A DNA stretch of 64,000 nucleotides from Tateyamaria omphalii (GTDB lineage Bacteria > Pseudomonadota > Alphaproteobacteria > Rhodobacterales > Rhodobacteraceae): positions 873,477 to 937,476 of the forward strand of contig NZ_BMWT01000002.1 in assembly GCF_014651375.1 (NCBI RefSeq). The letters run 5' to 3'. A program made the translations under genes and the position numbers. Below are positions 7,561 to 14,816 of this stretch, in pieces. The notes beneath the pieces are model-generated. The model did not search any database. It saw nothing but the letters and a program-made list of their open reading frames with translations, and was not told where the DNA came from. Every line of letters starts with the position of its first letter. The stretch's first letter is position 1.

Positions 7561-10500
7561 GCGCTCGTTTTCCAGAGTTCTTCGTTAAAGTCTGATAAGA
7601 TGGCTTCTAGCTGGCCATTAAAGACCTTGTTGAGCCGGTTGAAGCCTCCTTGGGCTTGAAATGTACCTTGGTCAATCGCTTCGCGATCAACAACGATCTC
7701 TTGCGCGATCTGATCAGCGATCCTCCGAAGCCAAGTCTTCTGTGGCGAGGTCCAGCTGGCCTTCGAGAGGATGGCTTTTGTCGCAGCCTGCACCCTTTCA
7801 TCAAAAGGTATCAAGGGATCGCCGATTGCTGCCTGGCGAATGAACCCGATGATTGAAGCGGCGATGTCTTCATTGGAGGCGTCGGACCATGCTTTTCTTA
7901 GAGATGTCTCGGAGAAGCCCATCTTGTCAAGCTCCAGACGCAAACTGCGAAGCTGGCCACGGGTAAGGTCGCGTGGACGCTGAACAACAACGTTCAGTGC
8001 GGCGATCTGGTTTTGGTTGTTCTTCACATAGGAGGAGAAAGTGTCGAGAAAGTCCTCTGGTTTCGAGTAGTCACCATAGCCGGTCGTGACAGATCTCATT
8101 TCATCTTCGTGTTCCGAGATCGGGATGAGATTTGGACCCGATCCCTCTGGCTTCCAGTCGAGAATTTTGCCGATGCTCGTGTACTTCTTGGCATATTCAG
8201 CAGTCGCTTTGGGGGATGCATTCCGCAAACGATCTCTGAGCTGTTCAGCCGTTTCGCCGGTAGCTTCAGTCAACGCTTCGTTAATCTTGCTTGGCATATT
8301 CCTAAGCTTGCGGTGCAGTTTTGCCAAAATCTGATCTCGGATGAGCTCTTGTTGCTCGGCTTCTTCCACAACCGCCAACTCGTCAAAGAGCTGCTCAAAC
8401 CTCAATGAAGGGTTGCTTGCAACGGGCTTCATTTGGGTCATGTCCTGAAGCGACGCGTATAGATCAACGGCGTCGAAGATCCTAAAGACGTCCTTCCCAA
8501 TTTCATCACACCGCCGAGTGGCGCGCCCAAGCATCTGCTCATAGAGGATGCGACTGTTTACTCGCCGAATGAAAACAAGATTTGTGATCTTTGGAACATC
8601 GATACCAGTGGTCAAAAGATCGACAGTCACGGCTATCTGAGGGAAAGCATCATTCCTAAAGGACCTGATCAGCTTACCGACTTTATCAACACTGCCTGTG
8701 ATCTTGCGAATAGCTGCGTCTTCGATCTCTCCATATTGTGCTGCAAAGGCCTTCTTAAGCTCCGCAACCACAATATCCGCATGGGCGTCAGTCACAGCAA
8801 AAATGAGGGTCTTACCCTCAAGGCTAGGATCAATGTGCTTAGCGAGCTCCTCCGCAACAACACGATTGAAAGGCTTTGTGATGACCTTTCTGTTGAAAGC
8901 CTCTACCTGAAAGCTCAGCTCGTCAGGTGCAGTAGTTTCGTCGATTTCGCCGGTGCTTGCATCAAGAACTTCCATCGCCTCACCAGCCTCAAACTTGATG
9001 CCTGCGGCGCTCAGGGCCGTCTCAAACCTGGTGGGAGGCTCGTGGTCGATAAGCCAGCCATCCACTACTGCCTCACGGTAGGTATAAGTGTAGATTGGCT
9101 CGCCAAAAATCTGAGCCGTATGAAGGGCCGGAGTCGCTGTCAGCCCAATTTTCACTGCGTCAAAGTACTCTAGCACCCTGCGATACTTGGAAACGTAGTC
9201 GTCCTGACTTCTAAAACTAAGCTCCGCATCCGACATCTCACGGTCCAGCAGATAACCTCGATGGCACTCGTCGATAACCATCAAGTCATACTGGCCAATC
9301 GGCGGGACATCGGCGGGTTCATCGTTGTAGAGGACTCGCTTGACCAAGCCCTGAATCGTGCAGATGTGAACGCGGGTTTCAGGGTCCGGCTTAATGTCTT
9401 CTAGCCCCTTGATGCCAAACAACTGACCAAACGTCTTTGGCCCTTCGATGGCCGTGCTCATGAATTCGTCACTGGTTTGTGTACCGAGAGCAGATCGGTC
9501 GACCACGAAGCAAACCCGTCGAAACCGCTTAGTCGACAAGAGGCGGTAAAGCATGGCTATAGCTAGCTTGGTTTTGCCGGTACCAGTCGCCATTGCCACA
9601 AGCATTTCGCGCTGTTCTGTTGAAAGGGTCTCTTCAACTTTCTGAATCGCCGCCTTTTGGTAGGGCCTCAATTGGAAGCCGAAGTCAAAACTACGCGCCT
9701 TGAGTGCTTCTTGCGCCGCTTCTTTCTCGACCTCCATTTGCGAGGCAAGTTCATCAGGCGTGAACCAATCCATTAGAGCACGTCGATGGTTCTGTGCACG
9801 CCTTGCATCTCGGAACCAAATACCGCTCTCGGTCTCGACTTGCTTCAGGTAAGGCCGAGCATTGGTCGCAAATAGAAACGGAACTCGGAAACGTTCATCC
9901 CAAATCTGAGCGCTCCCTTGTGCGCCAAAACCTGCCGAGTATCGCTCAGCTTGGTCAATGGCGGCCGAAACGTTCTTTCTGTAACGCTTGGCCTCCACGA
10001 TGCCGAGGCAAACTTCTCCAACAAAAAGGGCGTAATCGGCTGGTCCGTGCTCCGTCGGCCACTCAGCAATGGCCATGTTGCGGCCTTTGACTGGACGGGT
10101 TCCTTTGGAATGACGGAGCTCGATACTATCGGCTTCCCAACCTCTATCTCTTAGCTGCTGATCAATCAAAGCGCGTGTGGACTGTTCGTCCAGGTCAATC
10201 GCCCCATCAGCAGACATTGACGCTGACAGAAATGCGCTTTGCTCGAGCTTGTCGTCTTTGGAAGCTTTCGAGACGAAGTCGTTCAGATTGGCTTCTGCCT
10301 CTTGGGCCAAAGCCTCCCAAATACGACGCTCTTCTGCCTCGCGATTGGCTCGCTCAGATGCCGTTTCTGCTGCCCTCTGCGCAGCTTGCTCCGCCTCGGC
10401 CGCTTTTTGGGCTGTTGAAATTGCGTCATTACGCTCTGCCCGCAGCCTATCGATCTCATTTCGGAGCTCTACAACCACCTGTTCAGGAGCGGTAGGCGGC

Positions 10501-10910
10501 AAGAAAGGTGGAACTTTGAATGTGCTGTCCCTGGTGGCAGACCTGACATGCCACACCCCGAGCTGTACGCACATTTTGAGCGCTGTTAGTGCCTGCCGAT
10601 GATTTCCTTTGCCTCGGTGAACTGCCTCGTTCCCAAGTTTCCGGATGTGGTGAAGAACATCTAAGACTCGTTCTGGTGCTGCACGTTCGAATTTCAGCGT
10701 GCGCAGTAATTCAGATTGAGACTCCCCGGCTTCAAATTCGATCCCTGCCTTAGCCGCATGACGTTGAGTTAAATGCTCACAGAACTGGCGGAGTTTAATA
10801 ATTGAAGTGCTAGGATCGTCATGGAAGTAGCTCTCAGCGAGGCGGCCCAAATTGACCAATTGCTCGTCAAGAATATCGAGAAATTGAAAATTGCTTTCGG
10901 TTGCATTCAT
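7557..10910 (-). CDS. hsdR: type I restriction endonuclease subunit R
   Basis: This 1117-residue motor and nuclease subunit is the first gene of the operon. The N-terminus resembles DUF4145, followed by an Ala/Glu/Arg-rich coiled coil at about 150-215. The PD-(D/E)XK nuclease follows at about 265-305 (ADYALF, then GIVEAKR). The DEAD-like helicase starts with LRPYQKAAI and Walker A MATGTGKT near 435; Walker B is DECHRG and motif III ATPALHT. The second RecA domain has [12 protein letters not shown], and the end resembles the EcoEI-type R C-terminal domain. All motor and nuclease motifs are intact, so restriction is probably functional. No strong ribosome-binding site precedes the ATG. Confidence 0.96.
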   Translation of the reverse strand: MNATESNFQFLDILDEQLVNLGRLAESYFHDDPSTSIIKLRQFCEHLTQRHAAKAGIEFEAGESQSELLRTLKFERAAPERVLDVLHHIRKLGNEAVHRGKGNHRQALTALKMCVQLGVWHVRSATRDSTFKVPPFLPPTAPEQVVVELRNEIDRLRAERNDAISTAQKAAEAEQAAQRAAETASERANREAEERRIWEALAQEAEANLNDFVSKASKDDKLEQSAFLSASMSADGAIDLDEQSTRALIDQQLRDRGWEADSIELRHSKGTRPVKGRNMAIAEWPTEHGPADYALFVGEVCLGIVEAKRYRKNVSAAIDQAERYSAGFGAQGSAQIWDERFRVPFLFATNARPYLKQVETESGIWFRDARRAQNHRRALMDWFTPDELASQMEVEKEAAQEALKARSFDFGFQLRPYQKAAIQKVEETLSTEQREMLVAMATGTGKTKLAIAMLYRLLSTKRFRRVCFVVDRSALGTQTSDEFMSTAIEGPKTFGQLFGIKGLEDIKPDPETRVHICTIQGLVKRVLYNDEPADVPPIGQYDLMVIDECHRGYLLDREMSDAELSFRSQDDYVSKYRRVLEYFDAVKIGLTATPALHTAQIFGEPIYTYTYREAVVDGWLIDHEPPTRFETALSAAGIKFEAGEAMEVLDASTGEIDETTAPDELSFQVEAFNRKVITKPFNRVVAEELAKHIDPSLEGKTLIFAVTDAHADIVVAELKKAFAAQYGEIEDAAIRKITGSVDKVGKLIRSFRNDAFPQIAVTVDLLTTGIDVPKITNLVFIRRVNSRILYEQMLGRATRRCDEIGKDVFRIFDAVDLYASLQDMTQMKPVASNPSLRFEQLFDELAVVEEAEQQELIRDQILAKLHRKLRNMPSKINEALTEATGETAEQLRDRLRNASPKATAEYAKKYTSIGKILDWKPEGSGPNLIPISEHEDEMRSVTTGYGDYSKPEDFLDTFSSYVKNNQNQIAALNVVVQRPRDLTRGQLRSLRLELDKMGFSETSLRKAWSDASNEDIAASIIGFIRQAAIGDPLIPFDERVQAATKAILSKASWTSPQKTWLRRIADQIAQEIVVDREAIDQGTFQAQGGFNRLNKVFNGQLEAILSDFNEELWKTSA

Positions 10911-10960
10911 TCAAACAGGATTGCTTAAAATCCATTCTGAAACAAGCCAATAGCGTGCGC

Positions 10961-11524
10961 TCAACCTATCTCCACATTGCGCTCCACATCGTCCCAATGC
11001 ATGTTAACCGGAAGCGTCCTAGCTCTTTGCTGAATGTCTTGGATCGTTACAGGAACATATCCCCACACATCTACGCCGACATTCACCGCGTTTCTGCTCC
11101 CCATCCATTGATCGTGGACATGTCCAAAAAGTTGCAACGCACCCTTCCGCGCCCTGTGCCAGGTGATCATCGGATAGTGGCAGAGAACCGAAGGCGCTCC
11201 CTTTCCATCGGAGACTTCGGTGAGTTGGGTCACTGAGGTCCATGGCCACTCCTGGGTCGCCTCGCCATCATGGTTGCCAATAACCAAATGCTGCTCTTTC
11301 CCGGGCAGGCGGGCAAAGAGGTTGGTCAACCATTTACGGTCCTTGGCCTTGGGACCAAACGCGAAGTCGCCGACCACCCACAGGGCGTCATCTGGACCGA
11401 CCATGGACGCCAGATTTTCCATCAACACGGCGTCCATGTGGCTCGCTGACTGGAAAGGGCGATTGCAGTGCTTGATGATGTTGTCGTGACCGAAATGCGT
11501 GTCGGCTGTGTACCAATGTTTCAT
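10961..11524 (-). CDS. calcineurin-like metallophosphoesterase
   Basis: This 187-residue protein has the metal-binding blocks of the superfamily in order: DTHFGHDNI (D-x-H), VVGDFAFG (G-D), IGNHD (G-N-H-D), LCHYP and LFGHVHDQW (G-H-x-H). The size is that of small stand-alone phosphoesterases often found on phages and mobile elements. The substrate cannot be told. Its ATG overlaps the stop of the 65-residue gene before it (ATGA), and it is the last gene of the operon that begins with the ParA-like gene. Confidence 0.9.
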   Translation of the reverse strand: MKHWYTADTHFGHDNIIKHCNRPFQSASHMDAVLMENLASMVGPDDALWVVGDFAFGPKAKDRKWLTNLFARLPGKEQHLVIGNHDGEATQEWPWTSVTQLTEVSDGKGAPSVLCHYPMITWHRARKGALQLFGHVHDQWMGSRNAVNVGVDVWGYVPVTIQDIQQRARTLPVNMHWDDVERNVEIG

Positions 11525-11718
11525 TGCCTGAAATTCCGCGTAGGTGGTGGCCGCACGCCGGGCGGATACACATCTTTCGTGCCATCAGGATGAAGGATGA
11601 TTGTCTGGCCATTTTCCCAATAGATCACCGGAAACCCAGCGGCCAAAGCCTCATCCACTGCTTTAGTTGTCGCTTCCCCCACGATCTTATCCAGTTCGCT
11701 CAGCGTCATCATTCTCAC
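11521..11718 (-). CDS. small protein of unknown function, 65 aa
   Basis: This is a short acidic N-terminal helix (SELDKIVGEATTKAVDEALAAG) followed by a beta-rich, proline-ending tail with WENGQTIILHPDG. No known family was recognised. The GTG start is preferred because AGGGG lies eight bases before it; ATG codons two and three positions later are alternatives. It is coupled to the phosphoesterase by an ATGA overlap, which supports it being a real gene. Confidence 0.65.
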   Translation of the reverse strand: MRMMTLSELDKIVGEATTKAVDEALAAGFPVIYWENGQTIILHPDGTKDVYPPGVRPPPTRNFRQ

Positions 11719-11736
11719 TGTTTTTGCCCCTAGGTC

Positions 11737-12303
11737 TCAAACGTTCTCGGCTTGGGCCGCGACGAGCAAACTGTCGATTTCAGCTTTCAAAGCATCGGTA
11801 CGCTCCCGATAGCCTTTCGCCCAGGCGTTCATCCCGATGAAGGCGGAGACCAGTAACACAACTGCGTAGATCTGGAAGCCTGTTCCTGTGAAGGCGGCAT
11901 CCTGAAGCCCGAACGGCTCAGCCAGGGCTCCCCAGACAAACAACCCTGGCAAAGCCAAGACGATAGCCGCGACGACTGCGCCGCCCAGAATTGAACTAAT
12001 GGATGTGCTGGTCTTCAGTTCCTTTGCATCTTGCACCCAGTTGCTCGTGAAGTTTGCGAATGCAACGGGCCTGCCGGACGTTCGTTTGATCACGACAGCA
12101 ACGTCATGGCCGGGCTGCGCAGCGCCGAATAGGTCGCCAGAGTATCGGTGTTCAGTGCCACCTTCATCGCGGAGCCAGAGTTCCGGCGTCGTGCGGATAT
12201 TGCCGTAGCCAGTTTTTCGATCCACGCGGACGGACTCCATTCGATCCTTGGTCGCGGTGACAGTGCCTCGGACCAAGACAAGCTGTCCTGTTGCGCTGGT
12301 CAT
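11737..12303 (-). CDS. two-helix membrane protein of unknown function
   Basis: This is a 188-residue protein. Residues 1-85 look like a beta-rich domain (LVLVRGTVTATKDR, YGNIRTTPELWLRDEGG, YSGDLFGAAQPGHDVAVV), resembling an OB or SH3-like fold. Two hydrophobic segments follow at about 105-130 and 143-160, then a short helical tail. Its ATG overlaps the ParA-like gene's stop (ATGA). No family was recognised. It may tether the neighbouring ATPase or phosphoesterase to the membrane, but this is only suggested by the operon. Confidence 0.7.
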   Translation of the reverse strand: MTSATGQLVLVRGTVTATKDRMESVRVDRKTGYGNIRTTPELWLRDEGGTEHRYSGDLFGAAQPGHDVAVVIKRTSGRPVAFANFTSNWVQDAKELKTSTSISSILGGAVVAAIVLALPGLFVWGALAEPFGLQDAAFTGTGFQIYAVVLLVSAFIGMNAWAKGYRERTDALKAEIDSLLVAAQAENV

Positions 12304-13100
12304 GTTGGGAGTAGCTCAGCGAGCTTGTGCAACGGCAGAGGGTGGCGTCGTGCCTTCGGGTGTCGAGGACGTAGCTCATAGCCGTCGAGCGCCAGCATAA
12401 CCTCGTTCACAAGCTTTCTGAGCTCGCTTTGCATCGCATAGATTGGACGCAGGCTTGGGATACGCGATGCAAGCGGCTCACCTTGCGGTTCGATAGCGAA
12501 TTTCATGCACATGTGTGGCACGTGTCCGCCTATCGAAATTTCGGAAAGGATTTCGCTTTCTGGCAGCCCATGCTGAAGCAATCGACCGACCGTGAAGGCG
12601 GCAGAAACGGCGCGAGCTTGGCTGTCGTCAAAAGCATGCCCGCAACGCAGGCCGTAGATAGGCGCGCGGACATCAAGCGGGTCCAGTGCGACCGAAATCC
12701 TCTGAGCCGCAAGGGCGTCCATGAAAGGCGAGAGAATTACATCGGCATGGTCGGCTGCCGCCAGATCAAGATCATCAAGGCGCGCGCTGGTATCGATTAG
12801 GACCGGGGATCGCATGAGCGGGCCTTTGTCCGCTTCGGCCTGGATGATACGCGCCAGTTCTTCCCTCGTCGCGGCCTGCCGATATTCGATCTGATCTTCC
12901 TTGACGCCACAGCGCTGCATCATGCGATGCCAAATGCTCAGGGTGGATCCACGACGGCAACCCGCGATTTCACGTGAGGCGTCGATCACCAGAGGTCGAT
13001 AGCTGCCCGTGTCCACGATGGCCGATGCAAGCGCCATGACTGCCGTTGTGCGTCCAGCGCCGCCTTTGGGCGCGAGAAATGTGATGACATGGGGTTTCAT
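12300..13100 (-). CDS. ParA/MinD-like ATPase
   Basis: This 266-residue P-loop ATPase has a deviant Walker A, KGGAGRTT, at residues 12-19 and RPLVIDASREIAGC in the next strand. VLIDTSARLDDLDLAAADHADVILSP has the shape of the Walker B and switch region of ParA proteins. The ATG at 13100 was chosen because MKPHVITFLAPKGGAGRTT is the usual ParA N-terminus. No ParB-like partner or parS repeats were seen; the next genes are a membrane protein, a 65-residue protein and a phosphoesterase. It may serve partition of an excised form or belong to an accessory function of the element. Confidence 0.82.
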   Translation of the reverse strand: MKPHVITFLAPKGGAGRTTAVMALASAIVDTGSYRPLVIDASREIAGCRRGSTLSIWHRMMQRCGVKEDQIEYRQAATREELARIIQAEADKGPLMRSPVLIDTSARLDDLDLAAADHADVILSPFMDALAAQRISVALDPLDVRAPIYGLRCGHAFDDSQARAVSAAFTVGRLLQHGLPESEILSEISIGGHVPHMCMKFAIEPQGEPLASRIPSLRPIYAMQSELRKLVNEVMLALDGYELRPRHPKARRHPLPLHKLAELLPT

Positions 13101-13138
13101 AAGACGAATGTATCTTAAAACAGGTAGAGTTAAAACCG

Positions 13139-13161
13139 ACAAACGGCAGTTTGCTGTTTGT
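13139..13161. promoter_or_regulatory. dyad operator between the ParA-like and XRE genes
   Basis: An almost perfect inverted repeat has arms CAAACGGCA (13140-13148) and TGCTGTTTG (13152-13160) around GTT, with one mismatch and one further matching base on each side. It overlaps the start of the XRE gene. Controller proteins of restriction systems bind such sites to regulate themselves. Between it and the ParA-like gene, TTAAAAC occurs twice, 15 bases apart. Confidence 0.55.
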
Positions 13162-13402
13162 GAAAAGAACGCCAAGAAGTGAACTAAGAGACGTACTTGC
13201 GCGAAACCTTCGTCTTTTTCGAGCCGAGGTCGGATGGTCGCAGGAACGTCTTGCACATGAAGCAGGTCTGAACCGGACTTACTTGAGTGCGGTTGAGCGG
13301 TCAGAACAAAATATCTCAGTGGACAATATTGCTCGGCTGGCGGCCGCAATGAGGGTCGACGCTTGGACGCTATTAAGAGATAAAGACGCGGAAGCAGGCT
13401 AA
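13160..13402 (+). CDS. XRE-family regulator, controller-protein-like
   Basis: This 80-residue protein is almost entirely one Cro/C1 helix-turn-helix: LARNLRLFRAEVGWSQERLAHEAGLNRTYLSAVERSEQNISVDNIARLAAAM. The size and the ERG-like turn are those of the C proteins that time restriction-modification gene expression. The GTG at 13160 is preferred over the TTG at 13151. Neither has a clear ribosome-binding site, so the message may be leaderless. It stands in front of a PD-(D/E)XK-like gene, divergent from the ParA operon, with a dyad at its own start; self-regulation and control of the next two genes are likely. Confidence 0.85.
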   Translation: MKRTPRSELRDVLARNLRLFRAEVGWSQERLAHEAGLNRTYLSAVERSEQNISVDNIARLAAAMRVDAWTLLRDKDAEAG

Positions 13403-13410
13403 GGCACGCA

Positions 13411-13905
13411 ATGTCAAAGTTCGCAAACGTCGAACAACTATCCGTGTCGGATTTGCTGTCACTACACGCGCGCATCAGCGAGAGTCTTCGTGATCGAGGT
13501 GTCGTCCGGAGCGCCAATAATCCAACTGGTGACCTAGCCGAATATCTCTTTTGCAAGGCGTTTGACTGGGAACAAGCACCAAATTCCGAACGCGGCTTTG
13601 ATGCGACCGGTAGGGACGGTTTACGCTTTCAAATCAAAGGTCGACGAATCCACCGCCGGAACAAGTCGCGGCAACTTTCGGCTATCCGCAACCTGCCAAG
13701 CAGACCATTTGACGTTCTCGCAGGTGTACTCTTTGACGATGAATTCAAAATCAGACGCGCTGCACTCATTCCATTTGAAGTTGTCGAGCGTCGTGCAAAG
13801 TACGTCGCCCACACTAACAGCAGCAAATTCATGCTCCAAGACGATGTTTGGGATATTGAAGGTGTGATTGATGCTACCGAGAAGCTGAAGCTAGCGATGC
13901 CCTGA
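13411..13905 (+). CDS. PD-(D/E)XK-like nuclease-fold protein, unknown role
   Basis: This is a 164-residue protein. The pattern GDLAEYLFCKAF (E44), RGFDAT (D64) and RFQIKGRR (Q74-x-K76) fits the restriction-endonuclease fold: helix Glu, strand Asp, then Q-x-K in place of E-x-K. A strand-rich second half follows (FDVLAGVLFDDEFKIRRAALIPFEVV). The motif resembles small DUF6998-type proteins, which are of unknown function. It begins eight bases after the XRE gene, and its TGA shares a base with the ATG of the next gene. Nuclease activity is inferred from the motif and the Gln variant leaves it open. Confidence 0.7.
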   Translation: MSKFANVEQLSVSDLLSLHARISESLRDRGVVRSANNPTGDLAEYLFCKAFDWEQAPNSERGFDATGRDGLRFQIKGRRIHRRNKSRQLSAIRNLPSRPFDVLAGVLFDDEFKIRRAALIPFEVVERRAKYVAHTNSSKFMLQDDVWDIEGVIDATEKLKLAMP

Positions 13906-14792
13906 TGGAAAGAAGATATTTCTGGACGAAAGTATGGGGTGCCCCTGATGTTCCAAAGCATGATGCCTTGGCATTTAATCATGAGAGAACCCGCGATGAT
14001 GTTTTGGCCAACAGCATACCCGGCGATATTGTTGTTTTCCTAACCAGTGACGCAACTGAAGCTGACGCATTGATGCGCGGAAGAGTTGCGGGCGCAGTTG
14101 AGATCGCGGACCCACCTGAGCCGATAATGGTTGAGCCATTGCGCGGAAACAGAAGTCGCCCTGAAGACTTCAGGAGCGACGGGCGTTTTCGATGGCCATT
14201 CGGGATCACTGTATCCCGGACATGGCGAGTGATTGATCAGGAAGCAAATGACGCGCTGGTACCTGACCATGCCTCTAAGGGCATTCAGGGAGCGGCAACG
14301 ATCCACGCAATGCAGCCTCTTGAAATACAACGTTTCCGTCGCTTGCGCGTTGTGGAACAAGTCGATGGCGAAAAAGCAGATCGGCAACCATTCTCCTCGT
14401 CGTTACGACGTCCATGGCGACAAAAAGCAGGACCACGGTCGGGTTCGTTAGTTAATCCCGGTACTCAGCTCTACGTAGCCGTTATTTCCGATGATGCCGG
14501 TATGACGTTCAAGGTGGGTTCTGGCAAAGCCAACGAACGGTTGGCCGAACTCAATCGCTATCGCAGACCCTCACAAGGCGAAGTACTTTGGTCACTATAT
14601 CAGGATTGGGATTTCGCAACGGTCGAAGCAGCACGAACGGCCGAGGATCACTTACTGGGGCGAGCGAAAGAGATGGGTTGGGGGTCCGAGGATCATAGCG
14701 AATTCATAGTTGGTATTGGAATGTCAGAACTGGCTGAGCTGTTTTCAGAAGCCGTTGATCTCGGAGCAACACAGGACGAGGCGAACGCATAA
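13905..14792 (+). CDS. two-domain protein: EVE/PUA-like N-terminus and GIY-YIG/T5orf172-like C-terminus (tentative)
   Basis: This 295-residue protein is not recognised as a whole. Residues 1-115 (RYFWTKVWGAP, SIPGDIVVFLTSD, MRGRVAGAVEIADPP, RWPFGITVSRTWRV) have the strand order of EVE/PUA-like domains, which read modified bases. Residues 185-280 (LYVAVISDD, FKVGSGKANERLAELN, AARTAEDHLLG, SEFIVG) resemble the T5orf172 form of GIY-YIG nucleases: the K-V-G, the Arg and the Glu are present, while the Tyr positions are not clear. Coupling to the PD-(D/E)XK-like gene (TGATG) suggests a joint system, possibly against modified DNA. This is inference; no homologue was identified. Confidence 0.6.
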   Translation: MERRYFWTKVWGAPDVPKHDALAFNHERTRDDVLANSIPGDIVVFLTSDATEADALMRGRVAGAVEIADPPEPIMVEPLRGNRSRPEDFRSDGRFRWPFGITVSRTWRVIDQEANDALVPDHASKGIQGAATIHAMQPLEIQRFRRLRVVEQVDGEKADRQPFSSSLRRPWRQKAGPRSGSLVNPGTQLYVAVISDDAGMTFKVGSGKANERLAELNRYRRPSQGEVLWSLYQDWDFATVEAARTAEDHLLGRAKEMGWGSEDHSEFIVGIGMSELAELFSEAVDLGATQDEANA

Positions 14793-14816
14793 GACACGAC
14801 AGCCACGTGCAAGACT

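Noticed and set aside
12300-13100. ParA as part of a standard parABS partition locus
   Set aside because: No ParB-like gene and no cluster of parS-like repeats are nearby.
13101-13556. Upstream extension of the ParA-like gene
   Set aside because: It would overlap the XRE and PD-(D/E)XK-like genes, and the ParA fold begins right at the ATG at 13100.
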